A stretch of DNA of 64,000 nt from Bacteriovoracaceae bacterium (GTDB taxonomy: Bacteria > Bdellovibrionota > Bacteriovoracia > Bacteriovoracales > Bacteriovoracaceae). Position 1 is the stretch's first letter, and each line of letters begins with the position of its first letter. The DNA lies in NCBI GenBank assembly GCA_020630335.1, contig JAHDBN010000008.1, positions 1 through 64,000 of the forward strand, in the 5' to 3' direction. Below are positions 35,861-44,200 of the stretch, in pieces. The notes under the pieces were generated by a model. That model was not told where the DNA came from, searched no databases, and was given only the letters and a program-made list of their open reading frames with translations. The translations under genes and the position numbers were made by a program.

Positions 35861-36280
35861 ATGAAATATCTGATTTTATCTTTTTTCTTCGTTTCTTGTA
35901 ATGATCAATTAATAAGTTCTTTGGAAAAAGAAGCAGTTACTACAACTACTAGTACAACATCAAGTTCTTCATCATCCACTTCTAGCTCAAGTAGTACGAC
36001 AACATCCAGCTCTACAACAACGACTTTGAATGGGAACTGTTTACCAACAGATAGAACTCAAGGTGATGCTAGCATAGGTGCTCAAGAATATTTCAGTAAA
36101 AACTGCGTGAGTTGCCATGGCCAAAATGGAGAAGGAGCAATCCACGGCCCTATTATCGGAGCGACTGATGAAGAGATATATGATGCGATTAAAGTAAGTC
36201 CTGCTCCTGAAATGCAACACTTACAAAATTTAGAGGACTGCATTATCCAAGATATTGCAGCCCATATTAATACTTTTTAA
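35861..36280 (+). CDS. lipoprotein cytochrome c with Ser/Thr linker
   Basis: The 139-residue precursor has a lipoprotein leader with lipobox FVSC (Cys13). A low-complexity linker of almost only Ser and Thr follows (about 27-55). Then comes a small class I cytochrome c domain with CVSCHG and a likely distal Met in PEMQHL. It is probably membrane-tethered on a flexible linker, passing electrons across the periplasm or at the surface. Its last codons (IAAHINTF and stop) are repeated at 37348-37378 beyond the next gene. Confidence 0.85.
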   Translation: MKYLILSFFFVSCNDQLISSLEKEAVTTTTSTTSSSSSSTSSSSSTTTSSSTTTTLNGNCLPTDRTQGDASIGAQEYFSKNCVSCHGQNGEGAIHGPIIGATDEEIYDAIKVSPAPEMQHLQNLEDCIIQDIAAHINTF

Positions 36281-36282
36281 TT
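36252..36282 (+). repeat. direct repeat, copy 1 (3' end of the cytochrome gene)
   Basis: 31 bp (atattgcagcccatattaat and the following 11 bases), identical to 37348-37378. The copies are 1,096 bp apart and flank one outer-membrane-type gene plus a non-coding leader. Confidence 0.9.
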
Positions 36283-36542
36283 TCTCTTAATAGTCATCTT
36301 ATTACTATATTCTCAATAAGCAGTCCGATAGTTGGAGTTTTCTAAAAAAGCTAATACTTTAAATCTCTTTCATCATTAGAATGAATTTGCTAATTTTATA
36401 CTATGTAGAAGCTAATACCACTTCAAGTACTGCATTACCTACTGTAGAAAAAATCAACACTCCCTATAAATATAACAATCTGAAATCCTCTTCTCTTTCT
36501 TTTAAGCTAAGATATAAAAAATAGTTTACATAAGGATATAAA

Positions 36543-37274
36543 ATGAAAAAAATTCTTTTTGCTTTCAGTATGCTTTTAGTAATTAATACCTTTGCCCAAG
36601 TAACTGAAGATCAAATAAGTTTACGATTAAAAAATCTTATAAAGACTGATTTAATTTCAGTTTCAGCTGGATCTGACTTTAAGAACATAGAAGTTCTTGA
36701 TGTCAATTTTTCTAAAGTCTATACAGAGGATTACCCTGATACTTTCTCTAACTTTTTAGTAGGAATTGAGAGTCTTTATGAATCCAACAACAGAACTACT
36801 CGAATGACCGGCGCTGTAGATTTATTAGGTGCAGCTATCGTAACTGACAATATACTACTTGGCTTCGTCATTATAGAGCCAGGATTTTTTTCAATCCAAG
36901 ACAAAAAAAGTGACAATACATACGGAGGGTTCTCGATGGGGAATAAGGTTCTTATTGGCTTTAGTGATAAATTCCTTGGTACCCTTTCACGCAAAACAAC
37001 ATTTGGACGACGCAATTACACTCTACTTAAAGCACATGGAACCTATTGCGTCACTAATAAGATCAAATTAAATGCAGAGACGTGCGTTTATACAGCTAAC
37101 GATGGACAAGATAAAATCACTGACCTTGAATTAGCAGAAGATAGTTTTTTCAATATTGAAGCATTATACGAAGTTCATACAGGGCTCAATATTGAAGCCG
37201 GAGTAAATCTTCACAACAGAAATGATGCTGGTAAACTTATGCTAGGCGCAACACTGAAAATGGGATTGTTTTAA
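36543..37274 (+). CDS. exported beta-barrel-like protein between direct repeats
   Basis: The 243-residue protein has a signal peptide (about 1-18, ending FAQ). Amphipathic strands and a terminal Phe (LMLGATLKMGLF) are the usual ending of outer-membrane barrels. AAGGA lies 7 bases before the ATG. Five of its seven Arg codons are CGN, whereas neighbouring genes mostly use AGA; this fits acquisition from another source. It sits alone between two 31-bp copies of the cytochrome gene's 3' end, with about 260 bp of apparently non-coding DNA before it (no convincing gene seen there). Confidence 0.7.
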   Translation: MKKILFAFSMLLVINTFAQVTEDQISLRLKNLIKTDLISVSAGSDFKNIEVLDVNFSKVYTEDYPDTFSNFLVGIESLYESNNRTTRMTGAVDLLGAAIVTDNILLGFVIIEPGFFSIQDKKSDNTYGGFSMGNKVLIGFSDKFLGTLSRKTTFGRRNYTLLKAHGTYCVTNKIKLNAETCVYTANDGQDKITDLELAEDSFFNIEALYEVHTGLNIEAGVNLHNRNDAGKLMLGATLKMGLF

Positions 37275-37347
37275 GTTCTAAAAAATAATCAAATAGTCCC
37301 TCTGAGTAAAAACTAAAAAAAATAGATAATATGAGCTGCGATACAAA

Positions 37348-37378
37348 ATATTGCAGCCCATATTAATACTTTTTAATT
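37348..37378 (+). repeat. direct repeat, copy 2, displaced cytochrome 3' end
   Basis: Identical to 36252-36282. It still reads IAAHINTF followed by TAA, and upstream of it is a decayed version of the preceding codons (QN where copy 1 has QD). The TAA abuts the stop codon of the leftward gene at 37377. Confidence 0.9.
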
Positions 37379-38645
37379 AAAGAACGATATAAGGATTCGA
37401 GATTTGTTCTTTTATTTGCTTCTTCTCTTCACTATCCTCTCTTGATTCAAAATAAGCATAAAGAAAAGCATCATTTAAACTTTGCTGTACATAATATGAA
37501 CTAGCAAAGCTATGTACTTGTGATTTTATAAATGCTGGTATTTTAGGAACAAACCCTAATGCCATTTGCCCCATTTTAATCATAGTTCTAATGTTTCGTA
37601 CTTTCCTAGGCTTATCATAATAAAAAGAAACAGCGGGTCTTGAAGTATACATATGCTCATTAACTGAGAAGTTATAAATTACTCGCTGACCTTTAGCATT
37701 GAAACCATTATAGAAAATATAATCTAAATGGCTTAAATCTTTCATCGTTTTTTTAAGACTTCTATGTTTACCCTGAGCTGATCTTAGAATTGTATCAAAT
37801 TTATTCCATCCAAAATCTGACCACGTCTTTACAGCACTTCTAGATTCTAACCAACCATTAACTGCAATTCTTGATTCATAAATTGAAGACACAACTCTAT
37901 TTACCTCATCAGCTGTAAGTCCTAATTCAGATTCAAAGTTAGATAGGTAATAAAGTAGAATGTTTTGAGAGATCACTCTTTGCTCAATAATTTTCTTCTC
38001 AGCTTCAGTAAATATAAAGCTTGCAAGATCTAAATAAGGAACAGAGTTCATCTTTCTTTTGGCAAACCTCATGGCTTGTCTAAAAACCTCGTTTGCTATC
38101 TTCTTTTTATAATAAAATTTTGGTTTATTGGGTTGAGCTACAATACTTAGATCTAAATTTTCATAAAAACCATTTAACTTCTTAATGAAATTTTCAATAA
38201 TTCCTTTCTTATCTAATTTATCAATAGCATCTTTTAAACTAAGAGTTTTTAGTCCTTGAAAAGATCTTTTAAGAGATTTTCTAATATTTCTCCGATCTCT
38301 TTTCTTAAATAATCCAGCAAATGGATCATGATTGGGAGCAAAGGCTGATGTGTCCTCCACTAGCCCAATTTCTTCTAATAAAGAATCAATTTTTCTTTCT
38401 GCTTCCGTATCACTTAAAGAATTTCCCCCTTGAGGAAATAGATCTTTACTTAAAGCTTCTAGGTCTTCTTTTAAGTTAAGAAAATACTTATTAAGGTTAA
38501 ATTGAGAGACAACTCCTCTAGCTTTAATGTGCATTAACTTACCTTGTTCATCCTTAACGAGCTCAAATCGCTCGAAAAATTTATCAACAGGTCCAGATAA
38601 TACAGTTAAAGAAAAGGTTAATAATAAAGAATAAATAAATTTCAA
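37377..38645 (-). CDS. large exported protein of unknown function
   Basis: The 422-residue protein has a signal peptide (about 1-18). The mature part is mostly helical and rich in Lys and Arg, with long amphipathic stretches (AFAPNHDPFAGLFKKRDRRN onward) and few cysteines. No motif I recognise. It is convergent with the direct-repeat-flanked segment; removing that segment would put its stop codon directly against the stop of the cytochrome gene. Confidence 0.68.
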   Translation of the reverse strand: MKFIYSLLLTFSLTVLSGPVDKFFERFELVKDEQGKLMHIKARGVVSQFNLNKYFLNLKEDLEALSKDLFPQGGNSLSDTEAERKIDSLLEEIGLVEDTSAFAPNHDPFAGLFKKRDRRNIRKSLKRSFQGLKTLSLKDAIDKLDKKGIIENFIKKLNGFYENLDLSIVAQPNKPKFYYKKKIANEVFRQAMRFAKRKMNSVPYLDLASFIFTEAEKKIIEQRVISQNILLYYLSNFESELGLTADEVNRVVSSIYESRIAVNGWLESRSAVKTWSDFGWNKFDTILRSAQGKHRSLKKTMKDLSHLDYIFYNGFNAKGQRVIYNFSVNEHMYTSRPAVSFYYDKPRKVRNIRTMIKMGQMALGFVPKIPAFIKSQVHSFASSYYVQQSLNDAFLYAYFESREDSEEKKQIKEQISNPYIVL

Positions 38646-38758
38646 AATTTCACTCCTTGAAAAATTTTTAATTAATTCGTTTCTTAATTATGGGAAATAT
38701 CTGCCTCTTTGAGAGGATAAAAGACTAATAGCTTCTGACATTAAATAAATTGACTTCA

Positions 38759-38787
38759 TTGCAACTCATAATTCCCTAAACTAGAAT
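38759..38787 (+). promoter_or_regulatory. promoter of the transaldolase gene
   Basis: TTGCAA (38759-38764), a 17-base spacer and TAGAAT (38782-38787) lie 25 bases before the ATG. An AAGGAG ribosome site follows, giving a normal short leader. Confidence 0.5.
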
Positions 38788-38811
38788 TTAGGCATTAAAA
38801 GGAGTTTAAAT

Positions 38812-39447
38812 ATGATTTTCTTTATTGATACCGCTGAAATAGATGATGTAAAAGAGTTTTATGATTGGGGAATAGTTGACGGAGTTACTACGAATCCAAG
38901 TCTTATTGCAAAGTCTGGAGGAAATCAAAAAGAAATTATTACTAAGTTAGCAGAGATTGTAGATGGCCCTATTTCCGCAGAAGTTTTAGCTACTGATTTT
39001 GATGGAATGATTAAGGAAGGAAGCGAGCTAGCAAAAATTCATCAAAACGTTGTCATTAAAGTTCCTATGACTATAGATGGATTAAAAGCTACGTACTGGT
39101 TCCACAAGAATCATATAAGAACAAATGTGACTCTAGTATTTTCTGCAAACCAGGCCTTGTTAGCAGCTAAAAATGGAGCCTCTTATGTCAGTCCTTTTAT
39201 TGGACGCTTAGATGATATTGGACATACTGGCCTAGAGCTTATTAGGGAAATTAAAACCATTTTTGATAATTATAATTTTGAAACTAAAATCCTCGCTGCT
39301 TCTATTAGATCTACTCAGCATGTAAAAGATGTTGCTCTAGCAGGATCCGATGTAGCTACTATTCCACCAAAGCTTTTGAAGCAACTTATTAAGCATCCGC
39401 TTACGGATATTGGTTTGGAGAAGTTTTTGGCTGATGCTAAAAAATAG
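38812..39447 (+). CDS. transaldolase, small TalC/FSA-type
   Basis: The 211-residue protein opens with MIFFIDTAEIDDVKEFYDWGIVDGVTTNPSLIAKSG-type sequence diagnostic of the short transaldolase/fructose-6-phosphate aldolase family. The Schiff-base lysine lies in NVVIKVPMT (about residue 83), followed by NVTLVFSANQALLAAKNGASYVSPF. It transfers dihydroxyacetone units in the non-oxidative pentose phosphate pathway. The short form is usually a true transaldolase in bacteria lacking TalB, but FSA activity cannot be excluded. Good AAGGAG site; a bidirectional terminator follows. Confidence 0.92.
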   Translation: MIFFIDTAEIDDVKEFYDWGIVDGVTTNPSLIAKSGGNQKEIITKLAEIVDGPISAEVLATDFDGMIKEGSELAKIHQNVVIKVPMTIDGLKATYWFHKNHIRTNVTLVFSANQALLAAKNGASYVSPFIGRLDDIGHTGLELIREIKTIFDNYNFETKILAASIRSTQHVKDVALAGSDVATIPPKLLKQLIKHPLTDIGLEKFLADAKK

Positions 39448-39459
39448 AAGTGTGTGCGA

Positions 39460-39491
39460 GCAGGTACTTTTTTTCCAAAAAAAGTACCTGC
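39460..39491. terminator. bidirectional terminator
   Basis: GCAGGTACTTTTTTT (39460-39474) is a perfect 15-base inverted repeat of AAAAAAAGTACCTGC (39477-39491) with only CC between. A T7 or A7 run sits next to a GC-containing stem on either strand, so it can end both the transaldolase and the convergent leftward transcript. Confidence 0.75.
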
Positions 39492-39506
39492 CCTTCTAAC
39501 GTCCCT

Positions 39507-40730
39507 CTAATTAAACGATTTATTTACAACCTTGCTCATCTTTCTTAATGTAATAAACTTGTTTCCTTTTCTTACAAACTTATTTTCATAAGCAAGGTCG
39601 ATAACTCTTGTTGCATACTCAAGTTTAGAAATCCCAGGAAACTTCTTACTAAATCTCTTGTAAAATCTATTAAAAAGTCTACTAGTTTTTGCATCTTGAT
39701 TTTCATAAAGATCATTAGCACTTTTAAGAAACTTTAGTTTTCTTTTATATAATGTGTTAGCAATCAATCCGTAAGTAGTAATTCCTACTCCAATTCCTAT
39801 ACCAACAGTCCACACCGCAGTTGAAGCAGCTACTGATAATCCACCGCCATTAGTAACAATCCAAGCTCCCAAAGATAAGCCTGCATTAGCCAAGCCAGAA
39901 AATCCAAAACCTGCTGGGATTGCCCAAAATACTGCTTCACTACTAAGAGGAGTGCCTTTAGCCTCTAACACCTCTAACTCATAAGGTTTTAAATCTCTTT
40001 TTTTAATACTCAACTTATAACTTGTACCATGAACAAGTTTTACATTTTGATTTTCTAGAACTTCTAGAGCTGCTTCGTAAGACTTCGCTTTAGAAAATCT
40101 TATTTGAAGAGATTTGGCTGCTTGTTCAAGAGGAATAATCACCAATTTTTGATTTAAAGTTTCTAGTATTTTATCCCTATCTTCTGATTTTCCTTCAGAA
40201 AGAAGCAAACCTGATAAAACGTCAGCATCACTCTTGCTTATCAATGGAGAACTATATCTATTTTTCTGCTGAATGAGTTTTTTTACAACTAGCCTAACCA
40301 TCAATGACTCTCTATCAAAGTCACTTAATTGATCATAAAGATGAGAATCAACATTTAGCTTATGTCCCTCATACACTCCTAAAATCTTTGATTCAGGAAC
40401 TTCATTTTTATCAGAACAAATTCTGTAACTTTTAGTAACTGCTGCTGAAGGAAATTGAAATGCTCCTAAAGACAGGTTGTCTAAACTAGAGACCTCTGTA
40501 TATACATTCGCAAACATTTGCCCTAAAACGGGTGAAACGGCATCTATTCTTGAACTCATCAATTTGATGTAAAAATCTTTATTCTGAGTTTCATTAAATG
40601 AGATATTTTGCTCATTTTTGAGCTTAGAGATACTTAATAACTCTGCCTCTCCTGATTTACAATTCAATGTGTGAATCTGAGAAAACCCCAGAGTAGAAAT
40701 GAGAGCTAACATTACAAATATTTTTTTCAT
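39507..40730 (-). CDS. exported protein with central Gly-rich hydrophobic region
   Basis: The 407-residue protein has a signal peptide (about 1-17, ending GFSQ). A globular middle follows, then a Gly/Ala-rich hydrophobic region (about 265-335, including FGFSGLANAGLSLG and GIGIGVGITTYGL) that could be one or two membrane insertions. The C-terminus is basic. No family is recognised. GGAC lies before the ATG. Confidence 0.68.
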   Translation of the reverse strand: MKKIFVMLALISTLGFSQIHTLNCKSGEAELLSISKLKNEQNISFNETQNKDFYIKLMSSRIDAVSPVLGQMFANVYTEVSSLDNLSLGAFQFPSAAVTKSYRICSDKNEVPESKILGVYEGHKLNVDSHLYDQLSDFDRESLMVRLVVKKLIQQKNRYSSPLISKSDADVLSGLLLSEGKSEDRDKILETLNQKLVIIPLEQAAKSLQIRFSKAKSYEAALEVLENQNVKLVHGTSYKLSIKKRDLKPYELEVLEAKGTPLSSEAVFWAIPAGFGFSGLANAGLSLGAWIVTNGGGLSVAASTAVWTVGIGIGVGITTYGLIANTLYKRKLKFLKSANDLYENQDAKTSRLFNRFYKRFSKKFPGISKLEYATRVIDLAYENKFVRKGNKFITLRKMSKVVNKSFN

Positions 40731-40935
40731 TTTTGTCCTTTACTAAAAAAAATTATTTTAAATCCTAAAAAGACTCTAACACCTATTTTCTGGCAATAAC
40801 TAGTCAGTATCCGAAATTACATAGTTGTTTAATTTTTTTACGATATTGTATTATCAAAAGAGTATCTGCACGGAGGCTGTCATTACAGCAATGCCATGAT
40901 TAACGATTTTAAAGATGTATTAACAATATAATGAG

Positions 40936-41856
40936 TTAAGAGTAAGCACAGACATCCAAAGATTTAGATAGAACGCTAACAGAGAATGATTCAGAATCTT
41001 CAAGTATTTCTCCATCTCCTAAAAACTTTACAGCTTTTCCACGAATGACATTTAAAACGAGTTCATTCGTTTCAAAAGCTATTAAATCTTCATCTCCACT
41101 CACATCGATCCCTAAATTAATTTTAAGTATAGTCAACGCTAATTTAAGACGACTTGTGTGTTTAAATATTAAGACATTAAAGTATCCGTCATTATTTTTA
41201 GTATTTGGTGCAACTAAAAATTTTCCACCTATCCTGGCTTGATTATTTACCATAATGATAGGAGCTTTTACTTTTTTATCTACTTTAGAAAAATCAGGAC
41301 TATCAATCTGATAAGTAGATATTTTCATTTCGCCTATCATTTCCTTCGCAATGAAAATACTATAAATAAAAGAGCCGGTATATTTCATGACCTTTTTAAA
41401 AACAGGATATTTGCTCCGAATTTCATTTATTTTATGAGCAACATTAGATGTTAAACCTATCCCACCATTTGTTATCATATACTCATGATTCACTTTTATG
41501 ACATCTACGCTTCGAATTTGCTGACTCTTCAATGCACTAATTGCTTTCTCTAAATTATCAATTCCTAATTCTCTTGCAAAATCATTGGCCGTACCTGTAG
41601 GAATTACTAAGAGCTTAATATTAGAACCCACTAAAAACTTCACTAAAGTGTTAACTGTTCCATCCCCACCAACAGCAAAAATATAATCTACTTGATCTTT
41701 AATATCTTCTTTTACTAATTGAGAAATTAAATCTTTACTCTCTGGCTTTCTAAACTTCACAACATGATTTACAAAGTGCTCTGAGATAACCTCTTCCCAT
41801 TTTGTATCATTGCCTTGCGAAGCTTTGTTATTGAGATAGACACTAATTTTGAACAT
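40936..41856 (-). CDS. diacylglycerol/lipid kinase (DagK catalytic domain, YegS-like)
   Basis: The 306-residue protein has the DAGK-cat nucleotide site GGDGTVN (about 63-69) and the second motif IPTGTANDFARELGI (about 85-99). The C-terminal beta-sandwich has NNQARIGGKFLVAPNTKNNDGYFNVLIF. It phosphorylates diacylglycerol or a related lipid using ATP, at the membrane. I chose the ATG at 41856; the longer in-frame GTG start (41874) is less likely. No strong ribosome site is visible. Confidence 0.88.
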   Translation of the reverse strand: MFKISVYLNNKASQGNDTKWEEVISEHFVNHVVKFRKPESKDLISQLVKEDIKDQVDYIFAVGGDGTVNTLVKFLVGSNIKLLVIPTGTANDFARELGIDNLEKAISALKSQQIRSVDVIKVNHEYMITNGGIGLTSNVAHKINEIRSKYPVFKKVMKYTGSFIYSIFIAKEMIGEMKISTYQIDSPDFSKVDKKVKAPIIMVNNQARIGGKFLVAPNTKNNDGYFNVLIFKHTSRLKLALTILKINLGIDVSGDEDLIAFETNELVLNVIRGKAVKFLGDGEILEDSESFSVSVLSKSLDVCAYS

Positions 41857-42072
41857 AATACAAAACTCTAGCACAAAAGGTTTTTCTCGTCTTATGCCAT
41901 GAAGTAATTACAAAAGTTTCAAGTTCTTATCGGCTTCTTTCTAAAGCAATTCTCAAAACGTGCTTCTCTTTAATTTAATTTTCATTTGCCCATTTTTCTT
42001 TACATTTCACAGGTCTTATTTTTTCAGTAACTGCTTGAAATCAGGTAAAACTTGCAATATTCGAGCTTCTAA

Positions 42073-42115
42073 TCCCCTGTTCGGATTTAAAATATTTGTA
42101 GGGGAAATAAAGGGG
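42073..42115 (+). promoter_or_regulatory. possible ribosome-site-masking leader of the subtilase gene
   Basis: TCCCCT (42073-42078) can pair either with AGGGGA (42100-42105) or with the ribosome site AGGGG (42111-42115) just before the ATG at 42121. The two pairings exclude each other. This could control translation, but the stems are short. Confidence 0.3.
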
Positions 42116-42120
42116 CAAGA

Positions 42121-43137
42121 ATGAAGATTTTAGGGTTAATTCAGATTTTAGTATTAGCGAACTTAGCATCAGCTTTTACGATTTCAAAAAAGTCAGCTTA
42201 TATAGCTACTCATTCAGCTTTTAGCTCTTGGGGAACAAAAACTCAATCAATTGCTAATATTCATGCGTTCGAGGCTCTTCAAAACTTAAAAATAAAAAAA
42301 ATACCTACTATTGCTGTTATTGATACTGGAATTGATCCATTTCATAAGTTTTTAATCTCTAATATTTATACTTTTAAGAACGGAAAATTAAAAAAAGCAA
42401 CTACTACGAATTATGGAAGAGATTTCTCAAACTCTTTCAAGGGAGAAAAAGCAACAAATACTCCAGTTGATAGTCATGGACATGGGACACATGTTGCTGG
42501 AATTATCAAATCTGTATTTCCAGTAGCAAAATTTGTTCCTGTTAAATTCTTTAATGAGAAAGCTAGTGGAGATGATAATATGATTAATCTTTTAAAGGCT
42601 TTGAAATTTGCGATTGATAATAACGTAGATATCATTAACTACTCAGGTGGTGGTAAAGCAGCTAAGAAAAGTTTAATGGCTCAAGAAGTAAGATTACTAA
42701 AAGAAGCTAAAAGAAAAGGAATCTTAATCGTAACTGCATCTGGAAATGATGGACAAAACATTGATTTAAAAAGAAATCATTATTTTCCAGCAAGTTATAA
42801 GTATTCAAATATTTTAAGCGTTGGAGCTTATGATAAAAATTTAAATTTCTTTAATAGATCAAACTATGGAGCAGGTACAGTTCATATTGTAGCTCCTGGA
42901 AAATCGATTGCTTCTGCTCACATTAAAGGAGCTTATTCAATGAGTGGAACAAGCCAAGCAACTGCTTTTGTTTCAGGAGTTGCTGCAATTTTAAAATCAG
43001 CATACCCAGAATTAAATGATGAGCAAATCAAGGGTTTAATCATCAAAAGCTCAACTCACAAAAATCAGTTTTCTGGTAAATCTATAGGTGGAAAGCTTAA
43101 CGCATTTAACGCTTTAAGATTAGCTTCTAGAAACTAA
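42121..43137 (+). CDS. exported subtilisin-like serine protease (S8)
   Basis: The 338-residue protein has a signal peptide (about 1-18). The full triad is seen: D68 in AVIDTGIDP, H121 in DSHGHGTHVAG, S278 in SMSGTSQATAFVSGVAA. The oxyanion Asn209 is in TASGNDGQ. There is almost no propeptide between the leader and the catalytic domain, and no extra C-terminal domain, so it is a minimal secreted subtilase. AAGGGG ribosome site. The next gene in the same direction is a metalloprotease. Confidence 0.93.
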   Translation: MKILGLIQILVLANLASAFTISKKSAYIATHSAFSSWGTKTQSIANIHAFEALQNLKIKKIPTIAVIDTGIDPFHKFLISNIYTFKNGKLKKATTTNYGRDFSNSFKGEKATNTPVDSHGHGTHVAGIIKSVFPVAKFVPVKFFNEKASGDDNMINLLKALKFAIDNNVDIINYSGGGKAAKKSLMAQEVRLLKEAKRKGILIVTASGNDGQNIDLKRNHYFPASYKYSNILSVGAYDKNLNFFNRSNYGAGTVHIVAPGKSIASAHIKGAYSMSGTSQATAFVSGVAAILKSAYPELNDEQIKGLIIKSSTHKNQFSGKSIGGKLNAFNALRLASRN

Positions 43138-43315
43138 GATTTAGCCCTAGTTCTTTACCTGACAAGTTTAATTTGCACTTTCTAATAATTTATTCCCTAA
43201 TAAGGTTTATAACTATCTAATTTTTTTATAAAAAATATTCACCATCACAATAATTGATATAAAAGATCAATGTTTTGTGACTCTACATCTGATCTTGAAA
43301 TGCCAGAGCGAAAGG

Positions 43316-44200
43316 ATGTTTTTGAAATCTCTAGTTGTGTTATGTATTAGTTTTGTCTTCTTAATTTCTTGTGGTGGAGCTGGAAGTGATTCATCTGCTC
43401 AAGCAGTAGCCAGTGATTCTACTAGATGGTTAAATTCATCTTTACCAATATCATTAAAAGTCTCAAGTTCTTTTTCTTTAGCTGCTGAGCAGGCAGCTAT
43501 AAGCAATTCTGCGGCTGAATGGTCTACGGCTGTAGAGAATCAAGTGACATTTATATCTAGTACCCTGCCAACAACTAGTAATAAAGTTTATTCTAGCTTA
43601 TCAAGTTATAATGATGGTGAAATGGGAGTTTATCAACTAACAACCTGGCCATCAAGTCTACCTTCTACTGCATTAGCTGTTACTCAACTTTTTGGTTACC
43701 AAAACTCTAATGGTGGAGTTGTTATTACTCATGCTGATATTTTAGTTAATGAAGATTCTTATAGTTTTTCAACCAATGGAGCTGATTTTACTAAATATGA
43801 TTTCGAAACAGTCATGCTTCACGAGCTAGGCCATTTTTTAGGATTGGCCCATCAAAGTTATACTGCAAACTCTGTCATGATTCCTTCTATTAGTTTAAGT
43901 GATGTTAATAGAACTTCTACGACGCTAGATAGAGCTAATATGGCCTATAATTATGAACTTTCTACAAGTTATACTAGTTCTATTATGGCAGGTGGTTCAA
44001 TTGCTGCACTTCATGTAGGTATTGAAGAAGATCAGGAAGAAGATTTAGATCAAGGTGTTATAGAAGAGATTGGTTATAATTTAATTAGAATTCAAGTTCA
44101 TCTGATGGAAAACGGTGAATGTATAACGATGAAAAATGGAAAAGAAATTTCAAGACATAAAGTTGATCTACATCCTAGTAGGACAGCTAATTCCAAGTAA
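43316..44200 (+). CDS. matrixin-like zinc metalloprotease lipoprotein
   Basis: The precursor is 294 residues from the ATG at 43316; a TTG at 43322 has the better ribosome-site spacing. Its leader ends in the lipobox LISC. The metzincin zinc site is complete: VMLHELGHFLGLAHQ (HExxHxxGxxH), followed by the Met-turn region NSVMIPSI. The C-terminal 75 residues are acidic then basic and are not recognised. They end in antisense to argS, which the gene overlaps by 33 bp. Surface-anchored proteolysis is likely. Confidence 0.82.
   Translation: MFLKSLVVLCISFVFLISCGGAGSDSSAQAVASDSTRWLNSSLPISLKVSSSFSLAAEQAAISNSAAEWSTAVENQVTFISSTLPTTSNKVYSSLSSYNDGEMGVYQLTTWPSSLPSTALAVTQLFGYQNSNGGVVITHADILVNEDSYSFSTNGADFTKYDFETVMLHELGHFLGLAHQSYTANSVMIPSISLSDVNRTSTTLDRANMAYNYELSTSYTSSIMAGGSIAALHVGIEEDQEEDLDQGVIEEIGYNLIRIQVHLMENGECITMKNGKEISRHKVDLHPSRTANSK

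Noticed and set aside
36381-36524. 47-codon open frame upstream of the repeat-flanked barrel gene
   Set aside because: It has no ribosome site, no leader, low-complexity composition and no recognisable similarity. In AT-rich DNA a frame this short is expected by chance.
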